Source: Perkinsus olseni
Lineage: Eukaryota; Perkinsozoa; Perkinsida
Reading direction: 5' to 3'
DNA: 55,998 nucleotides
Assembly (NCBI GenBank): GCA_013115125.1
Contig: JABANN010000181.1
Coordinates: 1-55,998, forward strand
Both the position numbers and the translations under genes were made by a program. Of the stretch, positions 20,229-32,591 are shown in pieces (position 1 is the first letter of the stretch; every line of letters starts with the position of its first letter). Under the pieces are notes generated by a model. That model did not search any database and was not told the DNA's origin. It saw only the letters and a program-made list of their open reading frames with translations.

Positions 20229-22685
20229 ATGTCAGAGGGTTTACCAGAGATTCCGTCGTTCGGTGCGGAACCCCGGTGTACGGGTCCTGATGCTGCTTCT
20301 TCGACCTCCACCGCAGACTTGGTCCCCCATCACCTTACCACACTTTCCGCAACTCAGTCGGCATCACAACTTTACCCTATCAGTGCTGATACGGCTCATG
20401 CGGCTGATATGATGAATGACGATGGTAGCTTCGGCCAACAGGAGAAGTCACCACCGGACCTGCTGGAGGCCATCAGCAGCGGCAACGACCCGACTGCGGG
20501 CCCGTCCTCGTCTGCGTCGGCCAATGGTGACGGGGAGAACCCGGTATTTATGTCGATGATGGGAGCTGCTATGGCTGCAGCACAACTCCAGAATATGAAT
20601 CAGCAGATCCAGATGCAGCAGTACATGCTGTTACAACAGCAGCAGGCACTTATTGCCCATGCCCAAATGAAGAGGGGGACACCAACACCAACGTCAGGAG
20701 GAGTCCCACCGCCACCAGGATCGCCTTTGGACGGCACCGAGTCCCACATATCCTCTCCGACGTCTGAGGCGCCTCCACCGCCTACGGCTGGCATGTCTGG
20801 GCAGCTGACGGCGGCGCTGATCTCGGCTGGCGCTCACTCTCCTGGAAGCTCGGTCCACAGTGACGAGACCAAGACGCTCGATCTCGGTGTCACCACTCCG
20901 AAGGTGGAGACATCTCCCGGCAGCAGTGTCAATTCTAACTACCATATGACTGAGTCGGACGTTGGCACTCTGCCGCTGGTTGCTGTGACGGACGACTGTT
21001 GCACCCTAGATGGTGACAGCGGTGATATGAAGTACGGGGAGCTCACACTGGATGTGGGCCCTGAGCAGGGCCCTGCGGCAGGAGGTCAGCAGACGGGCAT
21101 GCCTGGCTATGATACACAGGCCTGGCAGCAGTTCCAGCAGCTGCAGTACAATCAGTGGAGCTACGCGGCGGCAATGAGCAACCCATGGTACTCTCAGGGC
21201 TATGCTGGTTCGAGAGGGTATGCTGGTCAGGGCGGCCACGACATGATGAGGGGGGATACCGTACGGAATGGATCGGCGGCAGCGGCGGAGGCGGTGGCTG
21301 GGATCAAGCGGCGGAAGAAGCCCTATGCGGCCCCTAAGGGCGTGTGGCGAAATAATGGTGGTTACAACGCGACTATCTACGTCAATAAGAAGCGGATCTA
21401 CGGTCCAGTGAGACGGAATCTGGCCGACGCTGTGTCGGACAGGAGGGTGATGGAGGATTCTGTGGACTCGGCCAGAGCCAAAGTCGAGCGGATGATCGAA
21501 GAGCAGCATAAAGTCTTCGAGTCTGATCAGGCGAGGGAGTCCTTCATTGCAGAGGAGAGCCATACGATGATCCGGGAAGTAGTGGCGAAATTGAGGGCGG
21601 AGCGAGGCACTCACAACTCGGCCAATTCGGGTCCTTCCGACCCTCGGCCGTCTGTCCAGAGTTCGTTGGCCTCTCAGCAGTCGAGAAGGCCAGGTGTTGT
21701 ACCGTCTCTGGCGCAGGCTGTCTACGGCACGGCTGCTGCGGCCGCTGCACGTCCGGGTAATATGATGCCCTTCATGATGCCCTACCCGTCTGCTGTGTGG
21801 CCGAGGTCTATGAGTGCCAGTAGCAGTAGTAGCCCACCACTGCCGAGGGCCAGGAAGCGAGAACGGTCCGTGCCGAAGGAGGACTCTAAGGGAACGGCTG
21901 CTGGTGTTAAGCTGGATACTATGCCGACAACGACTAAGTTGGCTCATAGTGTCCTTTTCGGTGGTGAAGGGTCTCTCCCTACTACCGATATAGAGATTCC
22001 CGCTGACCTCCCGGGTGCTAATGAAAGCTTCATCAGTGACCCCAAGCGGGCGAGGACTAGTACGGCAGCGACAACAACAACGTCATCATCATCATCATCT
22101 TCTTCTTATGTACCCTTGTCACCCCTATTCAATCCGGGCTCGCCGCCCTTGTCAAGTCGACTGTTCTCATCAGCCCTGCCCAAGTACTTGCGAAGCCCCG
22201 CGTTCCCTGCCACGCAGCTCACCCCATCGAGGGGCGCCCCTCCCTTCGGCCCCAATGGTGTTCAGGGCCCGATAATGGATGATGACATACAGCTGGAGGA
22301 CAGTGCTATTGAATCGGGGGCGGCTGGTCTCTACGGCAAGGGAATGTCTACGTCATTCGGGTTCCCTTTAAGCCCGACCTTTTTGCCTTATCAGACGCCG
22401 TCGGCGACCTTCCCTTCGTCAGGGGCCGCATGCACCGGGACTATGAGTGCGAGCTCGGCATCATCATCTACTACAGCGGCTACCCCCACTGCAGCTAATA
22501 TCACTACTACTACCATTACCCCTGCTTCTACCTTCTCAACGGTGGCCTTTAACTCGCCTGGTCTTCAACCTGCCGCCTCATCTTCCACCCAAGCTGCTGC
22601 CGCATCCTTCTGGACACCACACTTACAGTATCTTAAGCATAGCCCGGCGTTCGCTAGTCAAAGCAGCGCCGCTGCTGAAGGTTGA
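20229..22685 (+). CDS. AP2-domain protein, probable transcription regulator
   Basis: A single uninterrupted frame of 818 codons. One AP2/ERF-like domain lies at about residues 366-412: KGVWRNNGGYNATIYV, then NKKRIYGPVRRNLADAVSDR, which fits the three-strand and helix pattern of AP2 DNA-binding domains. It is preceded by a basic KRRKKP patch. The rest is low complexity: glutamine-rich near residues 125-150, and serine, threonine, proline and alanine-rich toward both ends, including a poly-serine run near residue 620. AP2 domains are the main sequence-specific regulators in apicomplexans and also occur in perkinsids and dinoflagellates. The absence of introns contrasts with the intron-rich kinesin, MRE11 and kinase neighbours. 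Confidence 0.85.
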   Translation: MSEGLPEIPSFGAEPRCTGPDAASSTSTADLVPHHLTTLSATQSASQLYPISADTAHAADMMNDDGSFGQQEKSPPDLLEAISSGNDPTAGPSSSASANGDGENPVFMSMMGAAMAAAQLQNMNQQIQMQQYMLLQQQQALIAHAQMKRGTPTPTSGGVPPPPGSPLDGTESHISSPTSEAPPPPTAGMSGQLTAALISAGAHSPGSSVHSDETKTLDLGVTTPKVETSPGSSVNSNYHMTESDVGTLPLVAVTDDCCTLDGDSGDMKYGELTLDVGPEQGPAAGGQQTGMPGYDTQAWQQFQQLQYNQWSYAAAMSNPWYSQGYAGSRGYAGQGGHDMMRGDTVRNGSAAAAEAVAGIKRRKKPYAAPKGVWRNNGGYNATIYVNKKRIYGPVRRNLADAVSDRRVMEDSVDSARAKVERMIEEQHKVFESDQARESFIAEESHTMIREVVAKLRAERGTHNSANSGPSDPRPSVQSSLASQQSRRPGVVPSLAQAVYGTAAAAAARPGNMMPFMMPYPSAVWPRSMSASSSSSPPLPRARKRERSVPKEDSKGTAAGVKLDTMPTTTKLAHSVLFGGEGSLPTTDIEIPADLPGANESFISDPKRARTSTAATTTTSSSSSSSSYVPLSPLFNPGSPPLSSRLFSSALPKYLRSPAFPATQLTPSRGAPPFGPNGVQGPIMDDDIQLEDSAIESGAAGLYGKGMSTSFGFPLSPTFLPYQTPSATFPSSGAACTGTMSASSASSSTTAATPTAANITTTTITPASTFSTVAFNSPGLQPAASSSTQAAAASFWTPHLQYLKHSPAFASQSSAAAEG

Positions 22686-22929
22686 CTCAACAACATCACC
22701 ATTACCATTACTGTAGCTATATTACTAACAAAAATAATAATATCGTCATCATCATCGTCATCATCATCACTACGTCAGAACTCAATCCCCTTTATCATTT
22801 CGACTGCTCGACGTGTTGCGTTGCTAGTGAAGAATCTTAGGTTGAAGGGTGAAGATACCAGAGAGGTCAAACAGAGCACCTGTGCGTATGCAATTCGTCA
22901 CACTCTTCAAAGCTTCTTTTTGAGACCGA

Positions 22930-25212
22930 ATGTTACAAAGTCCGGCCAAGTACATAGTAGGGTCGCGGGAGGACCACCCACCTGCTGACGGGCAGCACAG
23001 CCGACCGAACTCCCTCCCTCGGTCGCTACAGTGCGGAGACATCGTCAGGGGCGGCGGAGCCGATGGGGATGCCTACAAGATCACGAGGGTGTTGGGCCAA
23101 GGAGCGTACGGTCAGGTGATGGCTATTCGGCTGTTGGTGGCGACAGGAAGTGCCGGGGCAGGTTTTCGTGGTGGAGTCCTCACTGGACAAAAAACTGTAC
23201 TGCTTGAAGCGAGTGGGCCTGCGGGAGGTCGACCATTGTCAACGGGAGCAAGTGAAGCAGGAAGTGCATCTACTGGAGACTCTCAAGGGCCATCCCAACA
23301 TTGTGTGGTAGTACTCGAGATCCCCTCGGCCGATCATACTGCTGCTCAGCCACAAGGAGTCCTTCGTCACACCAGACGACGCTATCTGCATAGTTATGGA
23401 GTAGGGCTGGCTTCGGCCTCCCTGGCTCGACCATCGTGCTCAGGTACTGCTCTTCGGGGGACCTGGGCGCCCACATTCAGAGCCTTTGGGGTGGCGGATC
23501 GCCTCCAACAGGACTGGAGGACCTAGCCGTGGACTGGCTGATTCAGATGTGCTTCGCCCTGCAGGCGCTGCACTCTCGCCGGGTGGGCTAGTGGCGGCCT
23601 CGGAGGTGGCCATCGCTGCATCCACAGGTCCTTCACCGGGACGTGAAAACCGAGAATATCTTCCTCATGCGCCCTTCCGCCCCTGGACAAGGCAGCCTGG
23701 TGCTCAAGCTCGGGGACTTCGGAGTTAGCAAGGTAATAGGGCAGACCGGGGCATAGACAGCGGCCCTCTGGACAGATGCTGGGGAGCCCCTCGTCGGACC
23801 CGCTGCTCTCTAGGGCAGCTCTAGCGACTACTATGATCGGGACGCCGGTCTACATGTCCCCGGAGATGTACAAAGGGAAGTCTTACAGCTTCGAGTCGGA
23901 CGTCTGGGGCCTCGGTTGTGTCCTCTACGAGGCACTCCATGGGCGATATGCCTTCGAGGCGGACAGCCTGCAAGGGTTGGCCCTGAAGATCACGCAGGGC
24001 CACTACGGCCGCATGACGTGTAGTGAGGGCATGCAGGAGCTCGTATCCTTGATGCTGTGCGAGAGTCCCAAGAACCGGCCCAGTCTGCAGGCGATCCTCG
24101 CACTGCCCATCGTACGGACGAGAATCATACCGACTTTGAAGGGTGTTTGCTCATGTGTCGAGTCCCACGCCGGAGCTAGGGCGGCCCAAGAGGCTTATGA
24201 AACGCTGTTGGCCCAGCTGGACTCCATGGGACTGGGGCGAATTGTGGAGCCAGAGGCCAGCTTGCCGAGCACAAGGGCTGCGGAGCTTCGGCGCCCAGCT
24301 GAGAAAGAGAAGATGAGGACGGAAAGGGAACTGGTTGAAGACCTACAGGAAAAGCTACGCACGACAGCTACGGGCAGGCTGTCGAGGGGCGTCTCAGCTC
24401 GGCTCAGGGGTGCCCGATCGGAGTCACGCGACAGAGGGGGAGCGTACGAACCGGTACCGTACCGGCCGGGGAGGGGGGACAGTCGGACCGGTGGTCAGGA
24501 TGTGGCCGGCCTGACGTACTTGCTAGAGTACGAGCATATTAGCAAGGAGAATCTGGCCAACCCGTTCAAGCCGGTTCGACCGCCTGTGGTCAACTCCCCA
24601 CAAGGCTCCAAGAAGGTTCGCCCTCTGCCAGCCTCTCCGTCCTCTACCGGGCGTGTAGACCCCGCAGCAGCCAGCAGGCATGAGAAACCCTCTATGCATG
24701 ACTTGGGCATGGTCCACCAGTCCTCCTCCTTCACCGCTCGCTGTGGCAGACCAGCTGCGCCCGATGCTCGACCACCATCCGAGGTCCCGATCGAAGCCAT
24801 GAACTTGGAGAGAAGTACTCCAGCGGGACCCGTTCGCCGCCCTCGAGGGCACGAGGCAGTGCCGATGCTGCCGCGGTCACGCTTGCGGGCTGCCAGCGTG
24901 GATCCGCTCCCTTCAGGGTCATCACCGAACCGATGGGGTGCGCGGGCTGGGGAACAGCCTCGCCTGCGGCCGCTGGATGAGCGCGAACGAACCCCAGTGG
25001 AAGAGGACGAGCGGAGACGAAGGGAAATCAACAGCATCCTTAGGAAGGTGCATAGAAGGCGGATGGCGTTGCGGAAACAGAACATGGAGATCCGGATGCA
25101 TCAGTACTCTCTCGGCTACGAGGAGTCACCGGCGGACTTCATAACGGGCGGTATGGCTCATCCCCGGGGCGAGTTCGAGTCCAGTAGAGTACGGGCAACA
25201 GAGGAGGGATAA
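22930..25212 (+). CDS. NEK-like serine/threonine protein kinase
   Basis: Six exons, with introns at 23116-23161, 23305-23349, 23401-23443, 23583-23627 and 23733-23775 (43-46 bp each, GT-AG, restoring frame). The kinase domain includes the glycine loop LGQGAYGQV, the ATP lysine in LYCLKRV, the catalytic loop HRDVKTENIFL, GDFGVSK, and GTPVYMSPEM before SDVWGLGCVLYE. The catalytic and activation-loop style fits the NIMA-related (NEK) family, which commonly acts in cell cycle and flagellar control. The long C-terminal part (residues beyond about 340 of the spliced protein) is basic and disordered, ending in an arginine-rich helix near 25010-25100. Confidence 0.9.
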
Positions 25213-25286
25213 CTATTGCTGGGGCTAGGTAGTGCCGTGGGTGCCCTGATGACCATGTCCGCTCGTACAAGTCTCGTTGGGCTATC

Positions 25287-26567
25287 ATGCCTCTCTGTGG
25301 GGCTTGCGTTTTGTTAATGGGGGTGGCGGTTTCCGCTGAGAGATTCGACCCCCTGGTCCGGTCGATTGACGGCCGTATCGTTGTTGCTAGAGTCCTCCCA
25401 GTGGTTGCTCCCTACTATGGCAGGCTGCTGTCCAGGAGCATGACGTCGGGTCTCATTGTTCCCGTAGAGGTTGTCGAGCTCATCGCCGACTACTCCTTGC
25501 GGATAGGCCTCGGCTTCGTGCTCAATCTCAGTGCCACGTGTCGCCATTTCGCCGCTTACCTCCGGAAGCCTGCGGTCGCCGTACAAGTTGTTCAGACCAT
25601 TCAAGTAAGCAGCTCCACGCTCGCTGAGTCAGCGCAGCTCATCTGCCAGGCCCTCCTGCTGCCAGCCTCAGTCATCCGTCAACTGCCAGCGGCAACCTCG
25701 GATACCCTATCGGATTGGCTGGGCTTCCTCAGACGCCAGCAAGCCTTGCAGAGCATATTTTCCCGACAAGTCTTCAACGGTCAGCGCCGTTCGCAGTCCC
25801 TGGTGGATCTGCACATCCCGCGGCCTCCAACCTGCAATTCCGAAGGGGAGTGGATCCCCACCCCAACCTATGGCCTCCTCTCACGAATAACGGAGGTGCG
25901 ACTCCGACCGATCTCGGCTGACAACAGCGGTCGTTTCGAAGCGACTGAGTACAGTAGAATAGAAAGACTTGAGTGGCTCGAGCATGAAGGGACCGCTAAT
26001 GAAGTGGTGAAAAGGTGGTACTACTTCGCCACCACAGCCTTTTCGACGCTTGCTGCGCTCAGGTCCCAGCATCGACTCTGCCGCACACCAGCGGGTGCTC
26101 TTTATCTTCCATTAAAGCTTGGAGAGCCGCTCAGTGAGTCCTTCAGTGACATCCGATGGATCGTAGTCAACTGCGACGTCCGTTTCGACCGATCCATATG
26201 CAGCGCGACCCACTCCGCCGCCAGCAAGGTTGTCGAGCAGGATTTCCGAAGTCCGCAGATGGAAAGTTTCGGCGGAAAGATACTTTGCGGTTCCCGTGGC
26301 AACGACGACTACCTCTACATGGTGGACCCCGCGGAGGCTAGCCTATCAGGCTACTTCGTCATCGTCTACCTCTCACAGGACCTCACACAGCAGAGTGACC
26401 TCATACTGTTCAAGCGTGATGGTAAACTGATACTGTCTATGGGACGGACGCTCGAGGCGGCGGTTGGTACAGAGTGTTTAGCGTTGCTCAAGTGTCGGAT
26501 GCTGAAGAGGCGGCCGGAGGAGCTTCTGGAGCTGCCGGAAAATATTAGATTCGTCGATCTTGAGTGA
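25287..26567 (+). CDS. Unidentified protein with F-box-like N-terminal segment
   Basis: One 426-codon frame beginning 74 bp after the kinase stop. Residues about 57-95 read PVEVVELIADYSL through LNLSATCRHFAAYL, the leucine, proline and tryptophan-poor spacing of F-box-like motifs, which bind SKP1. The first 17 residues look like a signal peptide, which conflicts with an F-box role; translation may instead begin at the internal Met52. The C-terminal half has alternating strand-like segments and no motif I know. I cannot assign a family. Confidence 0.6.
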   Translation: MPLCGACVLLMGVAVSAERFDPLVRSIDGRIVVARVLPVVAPYYGRLLSRSMTSGLIVPVEVVELIADYSLRIGLGFVLNLSATCRHFAAYLRKPAVAVQVVQTIQVSSSTLAESAQLICQALLLPASVIRQLPAATSDTLSDWLGFLRRQQALQSIFSRQVFNGQRRSQSLVDLHIPRPPTCNSEGEWIPTPTYGLLSRITEVRLRPISADNSGRFEATEYSRIERLEWLEHEGTANEVVKRWYYFATTAFSTLAALRSQHRLCRTPAGALYLPLKLGEPLSESFSDIRWIVVNCDVRFDRSICSATHSAASKVVEQDFRSPQMESFGGKILCGSRGNDDYLYMVDPAEASLSGYFVIVYLSQDLTQQSDLILFKRDGKLILSMGRTLEAAVGTECLALLKCRMLKRRPEELLELPENIRFVDLE

Positions 26568-26857
26568 TGACCGTGATTCACCATCATGGTCTGCTATTAT
26601 ATATTATCTAAGGAGGGTTTAGTTCAGTCAGGGTTGGTGGCAGACTCCCGTTTGGCGAGTGGATAATTTGGCGAAGGTGTGGTATGAAGCACACACTAAC
26701 TTGCGAGAGCATTTCACGGTGCATTGAAGGTTAGACATTACTCTTCGTCATTCCTGCGGTATCGCTGTGAATGCTTTGATTGATCGGCCCTCCACAACGT
26801 CACGATGTAACTTGTCTGTAATATCGCCAACAACACATCAAGAGCCCATCAGAAACA
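26568..26857. other. Intergenic between convergent genes
   Basis: Lies between the 3' ends of the F-box-like gene and the RAP-domain gene. No gene or repeat seen. Confidence 0.5.
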
Positions 26858-29332
26858 TCAAGATGGGTGACGATCATGATCGGGAACATCCCCATCCGTA
26901 GCGCTTTCATCAGCCACAGTCTCACTATATGACTTAGCCTCTTTCTTCCCACTCGCCAAGTGAGCGAATTGATCGAGTATGACGTCGGTGCGCTTTTCCG
27001 TGTCACCAGGCCACATATACTCGCTGACGCACAGGACCCGGTAGCCTTTGGTGCGAAGCGCCTGCAGCTCAGCGTATTTCGCAGCTGTTACGGTGTGTCG
27101 ACGCTTTTTCATCGTTTGTGAGGCGAGAGCGTCCGAGTAGTGGTACCTGAAGGTAGATGATGCTGATCACCGTGAGCCCCTTCCCTACCAGGTCTTATGG
27201 CCGTTCGGAAGGGCCTCCAGAATGACCCAGTCGTCGGGGCCGAGGGCAGGCGCTTTGGGAACCTCCACCTCTACATCGTAATCTCCATCCGCCATTGCTG
27301 CCCGTCTCTGCGCGAAAGCAGCGACTTGCAGAGGAGCTATCACAGCTAACGATACGACAGGTCCCGCGGTCACCGCGGCCTCCCTCACTTCAACCCCTGT
27401 CCAGTTCTGCCGTATGTGGTCCAGCAGGGCCATCTCGAAGGCGCACCTCGGCCGGTTGGCCTGTACCGGTGGGGCTGATGCTCCCATGGATTTCCCCACA
27501 TCAGTGAGGGCGAAGAGGCCCAAGGCTGACGCCACTTCCGGGTCCTTTCTTGCCGCCCGTCGGGCCTGGGCGAGCGCGGGCTGCAACGTGTCGGCCGTCA
27601 TGGTGTCAGGCTGGCGACCGGGAGGTTGCAGTGCAAACAGCGCGGCCGAATACAGGAGTGACGCTGCCGCTGAGGACTGAGTGGAGCTCCAGTCGGCATT
27701 CTGAGCGGCTATGTAGACCCCTAGGTGATCTGCAACGGTTGGTAGAGACAGACGGGCCAAAGCTGAGGCGAGCATCGACAGGATCGGTGGCGGCAAATCT
27801 GGCAGGGGGTAGAGGGTGCTGTTGCAAACATGAACCCAATGGGTGTCGCGGATGCCCAGCCTCGAGTACACGCTGAGCGCGTGAATGACCACCTCAGGAG
27901 GCGGCACTCCTTCGTTTTTGGCCTTGAACTTGAGCAGGCAGGTGAGGAGACACTCTCGGGCTTCCCAGGTTGGCGAGTCCTCCAGGACCACGCCGGCCAG
28001 ATGACAGACTTGCTCGAACGTCAGGAACCTCGCGGAGTCTCCGCGAATCAGCCGATAGAAAATCGTTGACTCAACCTTTCCGTGCTCATCGAAGCTTGGA
28101 TTCTGACGTAGGAGCCTGAGAATCTCCAGGCACGACGCCGGTGTGAAGTGGCGGATCCTATACAGTATCTCAGGCAGGAGCTTCCTCGTCTCAATGACAG
28201 GCAACTGTGCCGTATACCGCATGAACCTGACGATGTCGCACGGTTTCATCTTGGCCGTCAACTCCTCTATGCGGCCATTGAGGGCGGGTATCAGACTGGG
28301 TGGTACCAACCCATTGGCCTCGAGCTCCTTGGGCGACTGCCGATAGACATTGACCACAGCCAGCATGACGTGAGCTACATCCATGTTGTTGAAGACTCTC
28401 TCCTTATTAATATTCTCCACCACCTGTTTGAAGAGCATTTTCAAAACCGGGCGGTGCGTTATCGTCAGCGGTTTGGTCGTTTCTTGCTGCTCCTCACCGT
28501 CATACTCCTCGAAGGGCTCGTCTTCCTCCCCTTCATCATCACCATCTCGATCCTCATCCTCGGTGGCCTCTTCCAGTCCTGCACTCCCGAGAGGACTAAA
28601 GCCGTGTAGCAGCAGCGACAGCGTATGCCCGTCCGTCAGCTTGGGGATCCTCGCTGTTATCTCACTGGCAACGCTGCTCCTTGCAGCCTCCATCTGTGTA
28701 GCACTCACGCTCAGTCGTGCCAATGAATGAAGGAAAAGGGCGATATCGTTGGGAGATGCCGCATGCCTGTCCGTCCCAGAGATCCGCCGGAGCCCCATGG
28801 TGAGAAGCTCGTCAACCCAGCGCTTGTCACCGCCGAGGCGCATCTTGGCACCGGCGTTGAGGGCCATCACTACGTCTCGGAAGGACATCTTGTAGTTCAC
28901 GTTGTTGCCCTTCCGGACTACTTCATCCAGCAGGAAGCGAGCCAGGGCTGGGGAGCGGCTCTTCCCCAGGGCAGTGGCGTCGAGAATAAGGCAGAGGTCG
29001 GTGACGAGGAGCTCGCTGCGGAGGGCTGCGGCTCGGAACATGTATGCCTCCCAAAGGTCCTTCTTCCAGATATGCTCCCGAGCTACTTTCTGCATACTCC
29101 GCCGAAGCTCGACGGGAGCCATCTTGTAAACTGCCCCGACAGGGGGAGCCCCTCGGAGCATCAGCCGCTTGTTTGCAGCGAGGGCGGCCTTGGGGTTCTT
29201 TCGCGCCTTGCCGATCATCTTGGGAACGACCGAGGCCATCATGGCGAGAAATAACTGGCAGAGAGCATCGATCTCTGTGAGGGAGCCCACAAAACGCATT
29301 TGGGCGCCGTTAAAAATTTGATCAAAATTCAT
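26858..29332 (-). CDS. RAP-domain helical-repeat protein, probably organellar RNA-binding
   Basis: Two exons: 29332-27189 and 27146-26858, split by a 42-bp intron (27147-27188) that restores frame. The start is the ATG at 29332 (MNFDQIFNG); the frame is open slightly further but only with GTG. The long first exon encodes leucine-rich helical repeats of the FASTK/OPR type, interrupted by a highly acidic insert near 28500-28570. The end is a RAP domain: DDWVILEALPNGHKTW, then RRHTVTAAKYAELQALRTKG with YRVLCVSEYMW. RAP proteins act in mitochondrial or plastid RNA processing, and the family is expanded in alveolates. No clean targeting peptide is obvious. Confidence 0.87.
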
Positions 29333-29463
29333 GGTAAAAATGACGACAGACGACACCTCTATTTGGCCGAGTCGAAGTTGAGAGACGCTAGTAAATCATC
29401 AGAAGCGAAGCTGGGTAGCCTGAGGAAGGTCCGAAGATTCTCACCAGCGAAAGACAGGCCAAC

Positions 29464-32455
29464 TTACGTGACATTGAGCTTCGGGTTGGCCTTCATGGCC
29501 TCAGTGATACCCACTCGAGCGTTGGCATTCTCGCTCCAGCACCTGCACAGGGCGGGGTCTCCTACTGAGATGTAATGATCGCCCACCTGCGGGCCATCCC
29601 GTTGGTGACGTCCCATTGGAGCATCGCTCGCGCTCGACGTTCAGCGTCGGCACTGCCATCCAGGACGAGACCAAAACCACCGTTAATAACCTACAGGAGC
29701 GTGGACGGATCCTAGAGAGCACGCAGGAGAGGCTACTTCGCCCCAGCCAACTCCACCACCGTTGTGCAGAGCAACCCAAGTGGCCCCTCGGCACGCGTTG
29801 CCAGCAAAGGTGTGGACGGCCATGTCCGCGGTGAAACGACTACCATCGATGATGTTGGCCGTTTCGCGATATGGAGAGTCCGTCCCTAAGGCAAGATATC
29901 TCCCGAAGGCCGACGATGTCCTACACCTTACCCGACACATCATGGTGGTCCCGACTGATCGCCACGGGGCCGTGCAGCCTGCCAGAGGCAACAGCGTTGT
30001 TCATGGCCACCGCTATGGCCATTCTTCCGGGGCAGTCAGCGTAGAGGATACGGGCTTGGGAGCCTACTACCATCGTGAGGCACCGCTACGGGCAGCCGAG
30101 GAGACCTCACCGACGACTAGCTTGTTGGGCCCGGCAGTTCTGATCCAAGTGAGATTGTCTCGGTAGTGGCTGATGCTCTCCATCGGTACGTCATCGCCTT
30201 TCATCAAACGCTCGAGCTCCTCTGCGGCGATGCGGTCGGTGGTCTCAAGATCGGCAGGGTTGTTGGAGAGGCAAACCCAACGGTAAGGGCCGAAACCGAG
30301 AGAGAAGACGTCACCCATGATGTCCTCGAAGTACGACGGGTATCTGGACGCTCCATGGCATACTGGTATTTTTCATCTTATACGGGATTTAAATGCAACC
30401 AAGTCACTAACGATGATACAATGGTGGAAATCTTAATGAGTATCAATAGATAGTGATAGGAAGGAAATGGAGAAGTTGTGATACAGATACAAAGCATTGA
30501 CAGAGTACAGGGCAGATGAACAGAGCCAGCCATCGCAGAGCGGACCATCGACCCACCTGAACTCTCCGGTCGATTTATCCTTCACAACATCAGCTCCGGC
30601 TCGACTGGCTTGTAGTAGGAATGCATTACCGTAGTCCCAGAAGCGCATGCCTCGAGCTGCCAGCTTGTTAACGGCCGCTACGTGACGAACTAGCGACTCC
30701 TCCACCAGGGATTTGAACTGAGCGGGGTCCTTGGCGAGGATCTCGTTACCCTGACGAAGAAGCGCAAATAGACGAACAGACGAACGCTTTCCGATTTCTA
30801 CTTTGTCATAGGATACGCCGGCTGGGTAGTAGCCGCCACCAAAGGGGTTGTGAAGGCTAGTCTGGTCGGAGCCCAAGTCGGGAGTCAGACCAGCGTCCAC
30901 CAGGGCCTCCCACAGGTCCACCACATTGCCAAGGTAACCGAGAGAGACGGGGCGTTGGGCGGCGAGCGCCTCCTTGGCCAACTCGATCACTTCCGAGGCG
31001 TCCCTTCGGTACTCGTCCAGCCACCCTTGATTGACACTGGCAGACGTTAAGACATCATCGAGGCCTCGAGGCCCTTCATCCTCACCGCTTCATTAGTGCC
31101 GCCTCCGATACCTCTGCCGTTATTGAGACTGCCCGGCAGATCTTGGCAGCCTTCGGTTGAGCGCCACTCATGCCTCCCAGGCCTGCTGTTACGAACAGCT
31201 TCCCTGAGTAATGAAGGGTCCGCAACCATAACACGCGCTCTTACTACCCTTGAGGTCCTCGACGCTAAGATAGAGCCTGCCAGCGTTGAACAAAGTGATG
31301 GCCGTACCGTGGACGATGCCCTGACTGCCGATGTAGCAGTAGCTGCCAGCGGTCATTTGGCCGAACTGGGTAACACCCATAGCGAACCTAAGGAGCTGTG
31401 CTTGGCGGCATTGTTGGTGAGTGAGAGAGCTGACATCTTGTTGTAGTCCTCAACACTGGAGTAGTTAGGGATGACCATACCGTTGCTGATGATCACCCTG
31501 GGAGCATCGGCATGGCTGGGGAAAAGCCCCATGGGGTGGCCCGAGTACCTGAAATACCGTAACTACCGTCGAAATAGAGCAGGGTAGGGCGTTGCTACAT
31601 AGCGAGAGTCTGATCTCCCTCCATGGTCTGCAGGTAGTGCATCGTGAGGTGGTACTGAGCCCAGTTCTGAAATACTGTCCCGTTGCCTCCGTAAGTGACA
31701 AGCTCATGGGGAAACTGCGCGACATCAGCGTCTAGATTGTTCTGAATCATCAGCATTATTGCAGCGGTCTGACGGCACCTGATGCAGTACAAGAACACGG
31801 CACAAACGACAATAAGGGAGTCATCAGCTTCGCCGGGGTTCACTTTGCCGGGTAGTGGTCGATTGGACGGGCGAAAACAGGCTCAACGGGCCGAAAACGA
31901 TACCTAATGGCGGAGCAGCAGAAGCCGGACTTGGAAGGACATCCCTCATCGGCTTCGACCTATCAAGTAGCGCACGAAAAATATTGAAGCCTACATTCTG
32001 CCGCTATCGGTGCTAAGGCAGCGGCGAAGAAGCTTCCACCGCCGGTTGCCTAGGCCGCCTGTACCGGGACTATCAACTCCCCACACTGTCATGCCAGAAT
32101 AAATCCCATACGAGCATCCACTGGTGGGTATTACATATAAATGTGGCCGTATGCGTCAAGCTCCCGAGCAAACTCCGTGGCCAGTTCGGCATGGCATCTC
32201 TCAGGGAAGTAACGCAAAGCGTTCTTAACAGCTCGACGACACTCAGCCGGAGTGAGGGCGTGGGGCCTACGAGGGGCGTGAGGGACCTGCCCGTCATCAC
32301 GTGAGCTCTATCGCGAGGAGGACTACTCCTACGGATGGATCTCTCTGAAAATTGAACTTGGGAGGCAGAGGTTCGACTTGAAGACCGGGGAAGTCCAGGG
32401 TCAACTTCGGCTGCTTATCAGCATGAACTGCTGCTGCAGAGGGGTCAAACGGCAT
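29464..32455 (-). CDS. UROC1: Urocanate hydratase (urocanase)
   Basis: Multi-exon gene from ATG at 32455 to TAA at 29464. Family blocks are in the expected order: [20 protein letters not shown] and YGHIYM (about 32180), then [20 protein letters not shown] and FQNWAQY (about 31720), then [17 protein letters not shown] (about 31530), [20 protein letters not shown] (about 31330), [11 protein letters not shown] (about 31160), [11 protein letters not shown] (about 30930), [16 protein letters not shown] (about 30300), [12 protein letters not shown] (about 29880) and [19 protein letters not shown] (about 29760). The last exon begins CWSENANAR. It converts urocanate to imidazolone propionate with bound NAD. 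It lies 136 bp downstream of the histidine ammonia-lyase gene on the same strand, so the two consecutive enzymes are neighbours. Confidence 0.93.
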
Positions 32456-32591
32456 TGTGAACGGGAGTCTACTACGCGGGCAGCGGCAAGGACGTCATGG
32501 AAGCGTCGCTCAAGCGAGACGAGGGAGCGGACGAGCTCTACTGTAACCTAAGCATGGGGTGAGGGAGACATTTATAAAAATTTGTGAACCT

